From Haliscomenobacter sp. (GTDB lineage Bacteria > Bacteroidota > Bacteroidia > Chitinophagales > Saprospiraceae): DNA of 64,000 bases. The position numbers and the translations under genes were made by a program. The stretch lies in the NCBI GenBank assembly GCA_016713275.1, contig JADJPL010000001.1, forward strand, positions 434,001 to 498,000, written 5' to 3'. Shown here one piece after another: positions 1 to 10,028 of this stretch (positions are counted from its first letter, which is position 1; every line of letters begins with the position of its first letter). A model generated the notes under the pieces. It searched no databases and was not told the origin of the DNA. It saw nothing but the letters and a program-made list of their open reading frames with translations.

Positions 1-1186
1 CGTGCCCGGCGCCGGTGGCATCCTGCTCGTACTTTTTCCACAACGGATGGTCGAAGGCCTGCAGATAAGGCTCGGCTTTTTCCCATTGGTGGGGTTTCGC
101 GCTTTTGCCCTCCAGGTAAATGGATTGGTTGACATCCATCCAGATCCCTTTGGTACCCTGAACCCGAAAACCGAGGGAGTAGGGCCTCGGAAGGTTGGTG
201 TCGTGAAAAAGCGTGACGGTTTCGCCGTTGCTGGTCCGGATCATGGTGGTGACTACGTCGCCGAGCCGGAATTCCACGTTGGCATTGGGGTGATTCGGCC
301 CTCCTTTAGGGTGCTTGACGATGTACTCATGCAGTCCTCTGGCTTTGGTGGCCATAGAGGTGAGGTGGGTAAAGCGGTTGCCCCGGTTGATGTCGATGTA
401 ATTGGCTACCGGCCCAATCCCATGGGTAGGGTAAAGGTCTCCGTTGCGGTGGATGGAGTGCTGCGTTCTCCAACGCGCTTCGCTAAAGCCCTTTTCTCCA
501 AATTCTACCCCGCTGTCGTAGGGTGATTTCCCGTCATTGAATTTTACCCCTCTCAGATCGTGCTGATATCCGCCTTCCAAGTGCATCATCTCCCCAAACA
601 GGCCTTGGCGCACCATATTCAGCACCGCCATAACGTCCCGGCGGTAGCACACGTTCTCCAAAAAGAAAAGATGCGTACCGGTGGATTCGTGGGTGCGCAC
701 GAGATCCCAGCATTCGTCCAGCGAAAATCCTCCGCTAACCTCCACGCCGGTATATTTTCCGGCGCTCATCGCCGCCGTAGCCATTTCGCTGTGCCACTCC
801 CAGGGCGTAGAGATCACGACCGCGTCAACTCCGCCTTCTTTCAGCAGGCGCAGGTAATCTTTCGGGCCTTTGTCGTATACTTTTGGCGCGGGGCCTCCTT
901 TTTTGCTGATGATCGCCTGGGTACGCCGGATCATTTCCGGATCGATATCGCAGATAGCCGTCACAACGCAATCTTTTCGATCCAAAGCCAGATCGACATG
1001 GGATTGGCCGCGCAGCCCCACTCCGATAAACCCAAGTTGCAGTTTGGAATTCTGGTTGGCTATGGGTTGCCCTGTCGTCTTGCTTTCCGGTTTATTGGCG
1101 CCCGAAGCGGTGGTTCCCAGGGCCAGGCCAGCCCCTGCCAGAACAGACTTTTGGATAAATGCACGACGATTTGGTTTGTTTTTCAA
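1..1186 (-). CDS. Gfo/Idh/MocA oxidoreductase, GH109-type (partial)
   Basis: Minus-strand frame open from a TTG at 1186 to the window edge, about 395 codons, so the C-terminus is missing. It opens with a twin-arginine signal (NRRAFIQKS followed by an Ala/Gly/Leu-rich stretch), then a Rossmann fold (LQLGFIGVGLRGQSHVDLA) and a dinucleotide-binding oxidoreductase core. The visible end, HPLWKKYEQDATGAGH, is typical of GH109 enzymes, which use bound NAD to cleave alpha-N-acetylgalactosaminides. TTG is chosen because an in-frame TAA lies four codons upstream and no ATG precedes the signal peptide. Export as a folded, cofactor-loaded protein fits the Tat signal. Glycosidase activity is inferred from family resemblance; a sugar dehydrogenase role is possible. 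Confidence 0.85.
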   Translation of the reverse strand, partial: MKNKPNRRAFIQKSVLAGAGLALGTTASGANKPESKTTGQPIANQNSKLQLGFIGVGLRGQSHVDLALDRKDCVVTAICDIDPEMIRRTQAIISKKGGPAPKVYDKGPKDYLRLLKEGGVDAVVISTPWEWHSEMATAAMSAGKYTGVEVSGGFSLDECWDLVRTHESTGTHLFFLENVCYRRDVMAVLNMVRQGLFGEMMHLEGGYQHDLRGVKFNDGKSPYDSGVEFGEKGFSEARWRTQHSIHRNGDLYPTHGIGPVANYIDINRGNRFTHLTSMATKARGLHEYIVKHPKGGPNHPNANVEFRLGDVVTTMIRTSNGETVTLFHDTNLPRPYSLGFRVQGTKGIWMDVNQSIYLEGKSAKPHQWEKAEPYLQAFDHPLWKKYEQDATGAGH

Positions 1187-1338
1187 GGGTAGTTGGATTT
1201 ATGGTGAACAAACGCTTGGCCAAATGCAAATTGGTTTGGCTAAATTAAAAAAGTCGGGGCATAATCTTGTAAAGACAAGAGAAAAAGAGGAGGAGTAATG
1301 GAAATGGGGTGGTTGGTGGTTGGTGGTTCGTTAGTGGG

Positions 1339-2007
1339 TCATTTTTTGCACTGGCGGATGCAGTCCAGAAGGGCGTTTTTGTCGGAAGCGGCCAAAAACC
1401 GGATATACCCCTGGCCGGCGACCATCGCCAGAACGCCCAAAACAAAAAGCGTATTCCTCGAAGACGCCATAAGAGGGACGTACATCCCATAAAATGGCCT
1501 GACCAGCAACACTTCCAGGGCGACTCCGAAAGCAGCCATAAGGAGGAGAAAGATGCTTGCCGCCCGGAATTGGTTCAGTAAGTCCGGATATTGTTTCCTC
1601 CTGCATTTTTCATAAAAGCGCAGGCAATCTTCGTCCTTGGGGGCCATTTTGATCAACTCCCGGAGAATGTGCTCCGCTGCAGGAAATTCCATCAGATTGT
1701 ATAACGATGCCGCTTTTCGGAAAAGAAATTTCCGGTACAGGTCTTCCTGTTGGTAGGACCGGATGTTCTGGAGGATAGCCAGTTCAATGACCACGTCAGC
1801 CATCAGAACGTGTTTGCGGTAAGCGCCCGTTTCAAAAAGCGCGTTCGTATAATCGACTACCAGTTCGAGGTATTCTTCAAACTCCAGTTGGAGGATCTCC
1901 GTTTCCCATTTTTCGTAAAAACGGATTTGCCCCCGGTAGTCATTCCCCGCAAGTCCCTTAAAATCCCGGTAAATCCTGGAATGGTAGGTAGAGGAAGGGT
2001 ACCGCAT
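1339..2007 (-). CDS. Hypothetical TPR-like protein with C-terminal membrane segments
   Basis: A 222-residue protein I do not recognise as a named family. Residues 1-145 are helical and charged, with a TPR-like rhythm (KFLFRKAASLYNLMEFPAAEHILRELIKMAPKDEDCLRFYEKC). Two hydrophobic segments follow at about 148-168 and 185-205, then a short basic tail. The layout suggests a cytoplasmic helical-repeat domain anchored by a hairpin in the inner membrane. It lies downstream of the cyclase-family gene in the same direction after a gap of about 37 bp, so the two may be co-transcribed. No catalytic motif is visible. Confidence 0.7.
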   Translation of the reverse strand: MRYPSSTYHSRIYRDFKGLAGNDYRGQIRFYEKWETEILQLEFEEYLELVVDYTNALFETGAYRKHVLMADVVIELAILQNIRSYQQEDLYRKFLFRKAASLYNLMEFPAAEHILRELIKMAPKDEDCLRFYEKCRRKQYPDLLNQFRAASIFLLLMAAFGVALEVLLVRPFYGMYVPLMASSRNTLFVLGVLAMVAGQGYIRFLAASDKNALLDCIRQCKK

Positions 2008-2044
2008 AACGTGAGATTAATACCAGTAATCTAAAAAACGCATC

Positions 2045-2803
2045 TTATTTCAGGACAAATAAAACCGGTTTGCTCGGGCTGGCGTCCAACTCCAGGGAAG
2101 CAATCTGGAGATTGAGCAAATACAACCCATCCGGAATGGAAGACGGCACGTAAATCAGTTCCGTAATGGTGCTTTGTTCCCGAATCGCGTCCGGGTATTT
2201 CCAAAAAGCCTTGTGCGCGGCCAACGCGCCTGCGTCTTCTTCGCGATCCACGGAGGGTAAGTCGGTCAATAAATGGTCTATACCACAGCGGACCAGATAC
2301 TGCATGGCTTGCGCATCGATAAAAGGCGGGTTGGCGCCAGAGTAATTGGTTTTGCGTTTGAGGTCGTCATTGGGCATCGTCCGCAGGATTAGCGCTTCCG
2401 CTTCGCCAGGGTGAAGCGCCTGCTCGATATCTTCCTGCACGACCACCCGGTCTCCGTTTTCTATTTTCCGGGGATAAACCGTGATCAATTTGGCAAGAAA
2501 ATGGAAGCGGCGCAAGCATTGGTTGATCGAATACCGTTTGGAAGAAATATGCCCCACGCATTCGGTATGCGTGCCGTTGCCATGGGGAACAAGGCGAAGG
2601 TTAAAAAAATTGACGGAACCTCCTTGTGCGGTGTCTCCAATAAAGCTTCCGGCCTCGACAGGCCAGGCTTCCGGGGGCGGCGCATAAAAGCAATTCACCC
2701 CCATTTCCCCCGGAATGATCGGGATACTGATGTCTAAAGGTTCCTCCAGGGATACCTGCATCCGGCGGCCACGATAATCCAGTGTTGCAGAAAGGGCGGT
2801 CAT
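2045..2803 (-). CDS. Cyclase-family metal-dependent hydrolase (kynurenine formamidase-like)
   Basis: About 252 residues of the cyclase/arylformamidase superfamily. The HGNGTHTE motif supplies His residues of the kind that bind metal in KynB-type formamidases, and a later run (LTDLPSVDREED) fits the second half of the active site. Family members hydrolyse N-formylkynurenine, isatin or related amides and lactones, so the substrate cannot be assigned here; no tryptophan-catabolism genes are nearby. I start at 2803 because ATG there is preceded by AGAGGA at short spacing; a longer frame reaches 2851. It follows nadK in the same direction. Confidence 0.8.
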   Translation of the reverse strand: MTALSATLDYRGRRMQVSLEEPLDISIPIIPGEMGVNCFYAPPPEAWPVEAGSFIGDTAQGGSVNFFNLRLVPHGNGTHTECVGHISSKRYSINQCLRRFHFLAKLITVYPRKIENGDRVVVQEDIEQALHPGEAEALILRTMPNDDLKRKTNYSGANPPFIDAQAMQYLVRCGIDHLLTDLPSVDREEDAGALAAHKAFWKYPDAIREQSTITELIYVPSSIPDGLYLLNLQIASLELDASPSKPVLFVLK

Positions 2804-2857
2804 ATTCCTCTGGTTAGTCTTGAAATATCCTCCACAGATGCAGAACCCCAAACGGTG

Positions 2858-3741
2858 TCAATAGTTTCGGGTATCCACTCCCCAGGCTAATTTATTGCGG
2901 ATGGTTTCCATAAACCCAATGTCGTGCAATTGGATCAGGCGAATAGTGAAGTCGTTTTTTCGCACAGCCAGCTGGTGCGCGGAGGTGATGCTTTCAAACC
3001 GGGAGTCCAGGGTGCACAGGAAGTTCTCCGTTCTCCCTTCGACTTCAAAAGAGATCACCGAGCTGTCGGAGATCACTACCGGCCGGACATTGAGGTTGTG
3101 CGGAGCTACCGGGGTAATTACGAAATTTCCCGAACCCGGAAAAACGATCGGCCCCCCGCAGCTGAGGGAGTAGCCCGTAGATCCGGTTGGGGTGGCAATG
3201 ATAATCCCGTCGGCCCAATACGAGTTCAGATAGGCCCCATTGATATAGGTATGAATCGTGATCATGGAGGAGGTATCCCGTTTGAGCAGGGTGCAGTCGT
3301 TCAGCGCAAACCGGGTGTTTCCAAACAACGGGAGGTTGGACTCCAGATACAACAAGCCCCTTTCTTCCAAACGATAGTGCCCCCGAACAAAAAGCGCAAT
3401 GGCTTCCGCGATGCGTTTTTTCTCAATACACGCCAAAAACCGAGCCGGCCGAGGTTGATTCCCATTATCGGAATAGGGGCGTTGCGTACATGCATGATGG
3501 CATTCAGGATCGTTCCGTCTCCCCCCAGGGTGATAAATACGTCAAATTTTTTTAACTGACAATCGATATATCCTTCAAAAATGCCAACGTCCCGTTTAAA
3601 AACCACCCGATCCTTGATCTGCTCGAACAAAGGGCGGAAAACATACACCATAATCCCGTGTTCATGCAGCGCGTCAAAAAGCTGCTGAAAATAGGTAAGG
3701 TCCTTTTCCTTGAACACCTTGCTATAAACGACGACCTGCAT
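2858..3741 (-). CDS. nadK: NAD kinase (frame interrupted)
   Basis: ATP-NAD kinase, which phosphorylates NAD to NADP. The N-terminal half carries the GGDGTILNA motif (residues about 73-81) and ends in GINLGRLGF; the C-terminal half continues in another frame with LACIEKKRIAEAI and later ATPTGSTGYSLSCGGP, the NAD-binding part. The frames join if the five-base T run (plus strand A run, 3435-3439) had one more base. Each half is well conserved, so a homopolymer sequencing error is more likely than real loss of this usually essential enzyme. The ATG at 3741 overlaps the stop of the upstream Omp85 gene, suggesting translational coupling. Confidence 0.88.
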
Positions 3742-5140
3742 CAAATACTCGTGTTAAAATGTAAATAGAATCCCGGCTCCCTCAAATGATTAACGCTTCC
3801 CTCGATGCGCAACACAAAGTCAAAGAAAAATACCACGTCCAATCCCAACCCGCCTCCCATCAACCACCGGTTGTTGAAGGAGTTGTCGTAGACGTTCCAG
3901 GGGTTGTTTACATACCCTCCGTCGCCATTCAAGGCTAAAAAAACTTTGAGCGGCATTTTGCGAAAGGTGGTAAAAGGCATCAGTTTGCCAAAGTTAATCT
4001 GATCGTCCCACAATTTTAAGCGAAGGCTGGTGTTTATCATCACCATATCGGGTCCGTCAATCACATAATATTCATACCCGTGCAGGGTATAGTCCTGAAA
4101 CCCGATGGCGCGGTTGTCGTTGTAAGGCTGTTGCTCCCGGATCAGCGAATATTTTCCTTTCGCCAAAACAGCGGCATAGAAAGGCCCTTTGCCCAGCGGA
4201 ATATAGCGGCGAAAATCGCCGTACAAGGTAAGTCCGTTCCGGTCGGGAAAGACCCCTAAACCATCTTTCTCCAGCTCGGTGGAGAAGTAAACGCCCGACA
4301 AGGGATAGGGCCGAATATCCCGTTCGTCAAAAATATACTGGTAGCTGAGGGAGAAGAAACGCTGCCGATTTTTTTCATTCAGGAAATAACCCGGGTTGAG
4401 TTCCTCGCTCACTTTTTCAAGGACCTGGTTTTGGAAAAAGCCCAGTTGAACATAATGCTGCTGGTTTAGTTTGGGGCGGTGGATTAACGAGAACTGAGTC
4501 GTGAACCGGTTCAGGGCAAAATGGTCATCGCTTTTATAAAAAGCTTGCCGGTTGCCGATCGTCGCATAGTTGATTTCCCGGTTTCGGGCAAAAAGCGAAT
4601 ACCAGGACAATCCCCAGGTTTTGGAACGGTTGAAATACGGCAAGGTGTAATTGGTCAAAAACAATTGGGTATACCCCGCTTTAAAGACCACATTCAGCCG
4701 ATCCCTTCTTCCGGTCGTGTTGCGGTGCTTGAAGTCGATCCCGTAGTTGGTGCGGGCCAGAGACCGTTTTTGATCCACCCACCAAACGTTGAAGTTGCGG
4801 TCGGCCAACTCAAATACCGGGATCGGATAAAAATACCAGGATTCTTCCACCTCGACCTGAAGGTGCACGCGGTTGGCACTCCCTTCCCAGTTTCGGAAAA
4901 AATATCGACCCGGTTGAATAGCCCGGTGTTCATCAACCAACGCTCCCCTTCTTCGAGCACCCCGGAAAGGGCGGCCAGCGGAATCGTATCGCCGGACTGG
5001 AACGGCAGCTCCCGGAGAATGATGGCGCGATGCGTTTTCTTGTTGCCCTCCACCGAAATGGAGTCGATCCGCACCATGCCTTCCTGCGAAAACAACGGGA
5101 AACCCAAGAGAAAAAGAAGGAATAAAATCGGGAGACGCAT
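3741..5140 (-). CDS. One-POTRA Omp85/BamA-family outer-membrane protein (frame interrupted)
   Basis: About 466 residues when the frames are joined. A signal peptide (MRLPILFLLFLLGFPLFS) leads to one POTRA domain (RIDSISVEGNKKTHRAIILREL up to NRVDIF), then a 16-strand-type surface-antigen barrel rich in aromatic strands and ending in FYLHFNTSI. The POTRA and barrel halves lie in different frames and join if the six-base T run (plus strand A run 4897-4902) had seven. A single POTRA is fewer than the five of BamA, so this is a short Omp85 relative rather than the core BamA. It sits between the CBS gene and nadK, all leftward, probably one transcript. Confidence 0.85.
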
Positions 5141-5219
5141 ATTATTAAGGAATATGCTCAAAAAATACAAAATCCTCCGAACACGTGCACCCCGTTGCTT
5201 TACGGAGAGGAAGAATTAA

Positions 5220-5879
5220 TCAAATGTTCAAATAGGAGATCAGCGCATCGTAGCGTTCCTTCATCGAATCCACAAAATCGGTTTCCAGGTACGAGGCTTT
5301 CACTTCATACTTAAACCGTTCGAAAGTAGCCAAAAGACTGAGGGTGTTCTGGCTGTTGAGTTTAAGGGTCACGTCGATGCGGGAAGAATCCGGATAAGTA
5401 GTCACGAAAGAAGTCAAGATCGCCATGTTTTCCGATTCAACGATCCGGGCTATTTCGGCCAGGGAGTAATCGCGTTTGTTGAGGTCCAGCACCAGGATGC
5501 TTCCGGGCTCCGAAATTGCGGCCAGTCTGGAAAATTGGGCGAGCAACCGGTCGATGGAAATAGAGCCCAGGTAATTGTGGTCTTCATCAACCACCGGAAT
5601 AAGGCTCAACTCCAGCTCCATTTGAAGCCGCATGACCTCCAGAATATGGTCGGCCTTTTTCACATACGGTTTGGGAAGCGAAAGGCCGTAAGAGCCAACA
5701 GCCTCGGTGACGTCAAAATTCAGGACGTCTTCTTCGGAAATGAGGCCAAGGAGTTGCATGTTGTTGACGATGGGAAGATGGCGCACGCCCAACTCGGCCA
5801 TCATTTCCAGGGCAACTTCTCCGGTATCCGAAGTTTGCAACGGAATGATCGATTGGGAAACCAGTTGTTCTGCTGTCAT
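5220..5879 (-). CDS. CBS-pair domain protein
   Basis: A 219-residue cytoplasmic protein with two CBS domains (about 1-60 and 70-125; VRHLPIVNNMQLLGLISEED and LSLIPVVDEDHNYLGSISID) and a C-terminal half resembling an ACT/ferredoxin-like fold (SILVLDLNKRDYSLAEIARIV). CBS pairs bind adenosine nucleotides and act as energy or redox sensors. CBS-NAD kinase neighbourhoods are common in Bacteroidota, so nucleotide sensing linked to NADP formation is a reasonable but unproven idea. First gene of the leftward cluster with the Omp85 gene and nadK. Confidence 0.8.
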   Translation of the reverse strand: MTAEQLVSQSIIPLQTSDTGEVALEMMAELGVRHLPIVNNMQLLGLISEEDVLNFDVTEAVGSYGLSLPKPYVKKADHILEVMRLQMELELSLIPVVDEDHNYLGSISIDRLLAQFSRLAAISEPGSILVLDLNKRDYSLAEIARIVESENMAILTSFVTTYPDSSRIDVTLKLNSQNTLSLLATFERFKYEVKASYLETDFVDSMKERYDALISYLNI

Positions 5880-6000
5880 CGTCTTTTTTCATTCTGAGCC
5901 GGTTAAGTCCGGTAACGTTCTCCGGCTTCTAAGACCGCATAGTTTACGCTTTCCTAACATAAAAGGCGCCCAGGTGTTGGAAGACAAACCGGATTTTCTT

Positions 6001-6810
6001 TCAATTCGTCAGTTTTCGGCGTTGAAGGTCGTATTCTTCTTCCGTCAACAGCCCTTTCTCTTTTAGCTCGTTCAGCTTCTGGAGTTGCTGGAGTAAATCG
6101 GTATTGGTGATCTGCTCCAGCAAGTTTTCTTCCTTTCCGGGCAGCTGAAGTTGCCCGACCAAACGAAACCCATGCTGCTCAAACTCTTCGAATTGAGGCT
6201 GAATCCTCAGATAAGCGAACGCGTCATGGGTTTTGATGCGCTGGTAGTCGTTGAAACCAAGCCCTACCGCCTGATCCAGGTGGAAAAACGCTTTATCTGC
6301 CTGCTCCGTCAGAGAATAGGAGCAAGCCAGGTTGAAATGGATCGCCACGTCGTTCGGAGTAAACTCCAGGGCTTTAAGGAAATCTTCAATGGCGCTGTCG
6401 AATTCGAAGTCTTTGTACTTATTGATCCCGGTCCGTTTGAATTCAGCGGCTTTGGAGGTGTTGTCGATATAAATTTTAGACCGCTGCTGGGGCGCTTTTT
6501 CCCTTCGCTCTTCCCTGCGATCCTGCCGGCGTTGCTGAACCGGGGCCGAACTCCTTCGTTCTCGACGCTCGAAATCCGTATTGTCCTTTTTGCTTGCCCG
6601 ATAATGCTCCCGGTTGTATTTGATGTCAAAGGTATCCTGGTCCATGGAAAAAAAGACAATCGCATCGATAATGCCAAGTATCGTGGAAATCCCGGTCATA
6701 AAAAAAACAGCATAAAGTATACCTAGTCCAGTCTGGCCCAGGTAAAACCGGTGCACCCCGAAAGCTCCAAGAAAAAGAGCCAAGATCCCGGCAACATTTT
6801 TATCCTTCAT
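6001..6810 (-). CDS. TM2 domain / TPR / SHOCT membrane protein
   Basis: A 269-residue protein. Residues 1-60 form a TM2 domain, two membrane helices around a short turn (AGILALFLGAFGVHRFYLGQ then GILYAVFFMTGISTILGIID). A basic, disordered Arg/Gln/Glu linker (about 75-115) precedes a TPR-like block (KDFEFDSAIEDFLKALEFTPNDVAIHFNLACSYS, described here in two overlapping repeats) and a C-terminal SHOCT motif (LKEKGLLTEEEYDLQRRKL). SHOCT domains usually mediate oligomerisation. The function is unknown; it looks like an inner-membrane scaffold. It stands alone between the CBS and SpoIIE genes. Confidence 0.8.
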   Translation of the reverse strand: MKDKNVAGILALFLGAFGVHRFYLGQTGLGILYAVFFMTGISTILGIIDAIVFFSMDQDTFDIKYNREHYRASKKDNTDFERRERRSSAPVQQRRQDRREERREKAPQQRSKIYIDNTSKAAEFKRTGINKYKDFEFDSAIEDFLKALEFTPNDVAIHFNLACSYSLTEQADKAFFHLDQAVGLGFNDYQRIKTHDAFAYLRIQPQFEEFEQHGFRLVGQLQLPGKEENLLEQITNTDLLQQLQKLNELKEKGLLTEEEYDLQRRKLTN

Positions 6811-6978
6811 GACGCTAAAATTTGAAAATCAGATCAGCTTGCTTGTTAGGTTTACAATAAGGAAAGCCTTTTGTTTTTTGAACTGCAACAAAGTGTGCTT
6901 TTACACGCCTCCGGCCAAAAAAGAACGATTGAACGCCTATGAAATAAGACCAATTTCCGGGTTTGCCCTAAAAACCGG

Positions 6979-8238
6979 TTATTTCGCCTGGCAATATACC
7001 TTGCAGGTGAGCACGGTAAAATCGTCGGGGATCGTTTCTTTTCCTCTGAAGCGGTCTATGTAGTCCATAAGTTTCGCATTGAGTTTATCTACCCGTTCGG
7101 TGTAATGCGCTTTGATAAAGGCGGAGAGCATTTCTTCGCTAAAATATTCTCCCTCGGCATTGCGAATATCCGTCAGTCCATCGGTATAAGCCAGGATAAC
7201 GGCCTCGTCTTCCTCGATGGTTGCGTAGCCGATTTTTACTTCGGGAATATCCGCAAACGGGCCAAGCATCACGCAGCCGGTTTTCAGGAACTCTATTTGG
7301 TTGGCAGAAATGATCACGGGAGGGTTGTGCCCTGCGTTGACATACTTCAGGCTGCGCGCTTTGACGTCGTACTCGCAAATAAAAAAGGTAATGAACCGGT
7401 CTCCTCCTGTTATTTCGTATACCGACTTATTGATGTCCTGAATGAACTCATCAAGTTCCAGGCGGCGGGTGATCAGCGTATGGAAATTGGCCTGAAAATT
7501 AGCCATCAGGAGCGCGGCGGCAAGCCCTTTGCCGGTGAAATCTCCAATGCAAAAAACAATTTTTCCGTCATCGAACTCAATGAAGTCAAAGTAATCCCCT
7601 CCTACGCTGAGTTGAGGCTTATAGATGCTTCCCAGCTCGTAAAAACCGCTTTGGGGAAGTTTTTTTGGAATCAGCATCTGCTGAACTTCTGCGGCCAGTT
7701 CCATCTCCTTGCGCAGGCGCTCCTGCTCGAGTTGCCGTTTGAAGAGGCGCTTGTTTTCAATAGCCACCGCAATCACGTTGGTGATTGTGGTGATCAGTTG
7801 AATTTTGTTGTACATGTCCTCTTCCTCATTAAACCCGCCGATAAAAACATAGGCGATGGGAAGATCTTTGTGCCGTACCGGAATGACCACATCAAACACA
7901 CTGACCAGGGAATGGGTTTCTCCTTCCAGGTTCACCAGCCGGGTAAACCTGGGAAAAAACGAAGAAATATCCAGATCCAGAAGTTCTTTGGAAATGTCGA
8001 TAGAACAAGCGCAGTGCCATTGTTCGTCCTCCTTGACATACAAGGCCATTTTACGGATCCCCAGCTCCCACCCAAGAAAAGACCGGTACATCTCAAAGAG
8101 CCCCGAAGCCGAGACGTTGTTGTTGATGGCTTGGGTAATGCTCAATAGGCGGTTTATTTGCAACTGCTTGAGATGCAATTCGTTCTTTAAGGATTCTATC
8201 GTCCCCAGATAATTCCGGTTAAAGGCTTGTTCTGCCAT
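6979..8238 (-). CDS. GAF-SpoIIE PP2C-type serine phosphatase
   Basis: A 419-residue soluble protein: an N-terminal coiled segment (1-40), a GAF-like sensor region (about 45-165), a linking helix (165-190) and a SpoIIE/PP2C phosphatase domain (195-415). Metal-binding motifs are visible as GGDYFDF (213-219), GDFTGKG (232-238), NAGHNPP and AYTDGLTDIRN. Such enzymes dephosphorylate anti-sigma-factor antagonists or similar partners in response to a ligand of the GAF domain. No partner kinase or STAS protein is visible nearby, so the target is unknown. The divergent gene at 8471 reads the other way. Confidence 0.88.
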   Translation of the reverse strand: MAEQAFNRNYLGTIESLKNELHLKQLQINRLLSITQAINNNVSASGLFEMYRSFLGWELGIRKMALYVKEDEQWHCACSIDISKELLDLDISSFFPRFTRLVNLEGETHSLVSVFDVVIPVRHKDLPIAYVFIGGFNEEEDMYNKIQLITTITNVIAVAIENKRLFKRQLEQERLRKEMELAAEVQQMLIPKKLPQSGFYELGSIYKPQLSVGGDYFDFIEFDDGKIVFCIGDFTGKGLAAALLMANFQANFHTLITRRLELDEFIQDINKSVYEITGGDRFITFFICEYDVKARSLKYVNAGHNPPVIISANQIEFLKTGCVMLGPFADIPEVKIGYATIEEDEAVILAYTDGLTDIRNAEGEYFSEEMLSAFIKAHYTERVDKLNAKLMDYIDRFRGKETIPDDFTVLTCKVYCQAK

Positions 8239-8470
8239 ATCCTTCTCCAGGTGCTATTGTAAACATTTCGGACCAACCGGATTCGGTTATTACCAGGTAA
8301 ACGAATCAAACCGAAGGAAATTGGTCTCTATTTAGCCGAAAGATAGCAAACATTAACCAGATCAGGGAAAGGGTTTCTTTCTCTGCAGTGCTTTTGTTTT
8401 TTTTCCCGAAATAAGAGGGCAAATTTGTGATAACTTGCCTTTTTTTGCTACTAAACGGTCATTCAACCCA

Positions 8471-9271
8471 ATGAAACGCCATAATGCTTTAGGGAAAAAC
8501 CTGGCCTATGTCCTTGAGGAGGGACAAGGGCCAACTCTTCTTTTTCTGCATGGGTTGGCGGAAAGCCATAAGATATGGGAACGTCAGATTGTCCATTTTT
8601 CTGCCAAAGGACATTCGGTTCTGGCCATTGATCTGCCCGGGTTCGGCGCTTCCGACGTATGGCCGGATATTTCCATCGATGAGATGGCGGCGCTTGTGTA
8701 TGAGCTGCTCTACCAGGAAAACATCCATTCTTGTATTGTTTTCGGGCATTCCATGGGGGGATATGTAGCGTTAAGCCTTGCCAGCCAGTTTCCCGATTGC
8801 ATTTCGGGCATGGGGTTGATCCATTCCCATCCGTTTGCCGACCCGGAAGAGCGAAGAGCAGCCCGGCAGAAAAGCATCCGGTTTATCCAGGAAACAGGAA
8901 ACGTTCCTTATCTCAAGCAACTTTTTCCGACCTTTTTCGCAGCCGGTTTTCTCCAGAACCATCCGGAAATTTTGGATCACCTGATGGCGGATGCTTCCGC
9001 ATTCTCTGATGAAGGAATAACCGCCGCCCTCGCCGCCATGGCCTCAAGAAGGGATCTCAGCAACGTATTGGAGCATATATACCAACCTGTTTTGTTTGTA
9101 TTGGGTCTGGAAGACCAGCTCATCCCTCCTACAGAAGCGATGCTTTCCCAAACGGCTTTGCCGGACAAGGCGGTCATTCACTTGCTCGATGGAATAGGGC
9201 ATATGGTTCTGTACGAAGCGCCGGAACAGTTGGACCAGATTCTGGAGGAGTTTATTCCCCTTTGTACCTAA
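8471..9271 (+). CDS. Alpha/beta-fold hydrolase
   Basis: A 266-residue alpha/beta hydrolase. The oxyanion-hole region is LLFLHGLAES, the nucleophile elbow GHSMGG (92-97, Ser94), the acid residue probably Asp in GLEDQLIPP, and the catalytic His is in GIGHMVLYEAP. No signal peptide, so cytoplasmic. The family includes esterases, lipases and ring-cleavage hydrolases, and the substrate cannot be read from sequence. I start at the ATG at 8471, where family similarity begins; an upstream in-frame start at 8435 would add 12 unlikely residues. prsW follows 46 bp downstream. Confidence 0.85.
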   Translation: MKRHNALGKNLAYVLEEGQGPTLLFLHGLAESHKIWERQIVHFSAKGHSVLAIDLPGFGASDVWPDISIDEMAALVYELLYQENIHSCIVFGHSMGGYVALSLASQFPDCISGMGLIHSHPFADPEERRAARQKSIRFIQETGNVPYLKQLFPTFFAAGFLQNHPEILDHLMADASAFSDEGITAALAAMASRRDLSNVLEHIYQPVLFVLGLEDQLIPPTEAMLSQTALPDKAVIHLLDGIGHMVLYEAPEQLDQILEEFIPLCT

Positions 9272-9317
9272 GCTGTTCCGATCAGCCAAGGATCCTGGAT
9301 ACCTCTAAATAACCCCT

Positions 9318-10016
9318 ATGGTAATCCCCTTGCTTCTCGCCATCATTCCCGGTTTAGCCATTGCCTGGTTCATTTACCGGGTGGATAAATACGAACGGGA
9401 GAAATTCTGGCCGCTAACCTTTGCCTTTCTGACCGGGATGCTGCTCACCCTGCCGTTGATGGAAGTCCAGGAGTGGTTTTTCAAAATGGGACTGGAAAAA
9501 ACCCATTCCGTCCTGCCTGCCGTTTTCTTTTCCTTTATTCTGGTTTCCGGCACAGAAGAAACCCTCAAATTTGGGGCGTTGATGTTGTATACCCGGAAAT
9601 CTTCCTTTTTTAACGAACCCCTCGACGGCATTGTGTACGCTGTGATGATCAGTATGGGGTTCGCAACCCTGGAAAACATCTATTATGCCCTGGAATTTGG
9701 CCTACCGACTACCGCTGTACGCGCCGTGACCGCAGTGCCCGCTCATGCCGTTTTTGCTACTATGATGGGGTATTATGTGGGAAAGTCCCGTTTCAGCCCG
9801 GTCCGGGGAAAACCGAATCTGTTGTATGGATGGCTCGTCCCTCTGATCGTTCATGGCATTTACGACTTCTTTATCATACAGGAAATTTACGACGCGCTGA
9901 TCCTTTTTGCAGTAGTGACCCTGAGCATTAGCCTGTTCTTTGCGTTCCGGCTGATCCAGGAGGGGCAGGAAGCGTCTCCATTTAAAGGAAAGGATAAGGA
10001 TAACCCAAGGCCCTGA
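9318..10016 (+). CDS. PrsW-family intramembrane metalloprotease
   Basis: A 232-residue polytopic membrane protein, about seven hydrophobic helices. The PrsW signature is present: GTEETLKF with the paired glutamates, FATLENIYY, AHAVFATMMGYYVG and the terminal HGIYDFFII. PrsW proteases of Bacillus cleave an anti-sigma factor within the membrane; Bacteroidota homologues are generally uncharacterised. No anti-sigma factor is adjacent, so the substrate is unknown. It is in the same direction as the preceding hydrolase and convergent with the MazG-like gene. Confidence 0.85.
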   Translation: MVIPLLLAIIPGLAIAWFIYRVDKYEREKFWPLTFAFLTGMLLTLPLMEVQEWFFKMGLEKTHSVLPAVFFSFILVSGTEETLKFGALMLYTRKSSFFNEPLDGIVYAVMISMGFATLENIYYALEFGLPTTAVRAVTAVPAHAVFATMMGYYVGKSRFSPVRGKPNLLYGWLVPLIVHGIYDFFIIQEIYDALILFAVVTLSISLFFAFRLIQEGQEASPFKGKDKDNPRP

Positions 10017-10028
10017 AGCCCGGCGAAT

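Noticed and set aside
1304..1335. GGTTGGTGG-type repeats as a G-quadruplex
   Set aside because: Only two-G runs, short, and not placed at any recognised regulatory position.
7105..8148. Long plus-strand frame (347 codons) opposite the SpoIIE phosphatase
   Set aside because: It is antisense to a protein with clear GAF/SpoIIE motifs and has no family resemblance.
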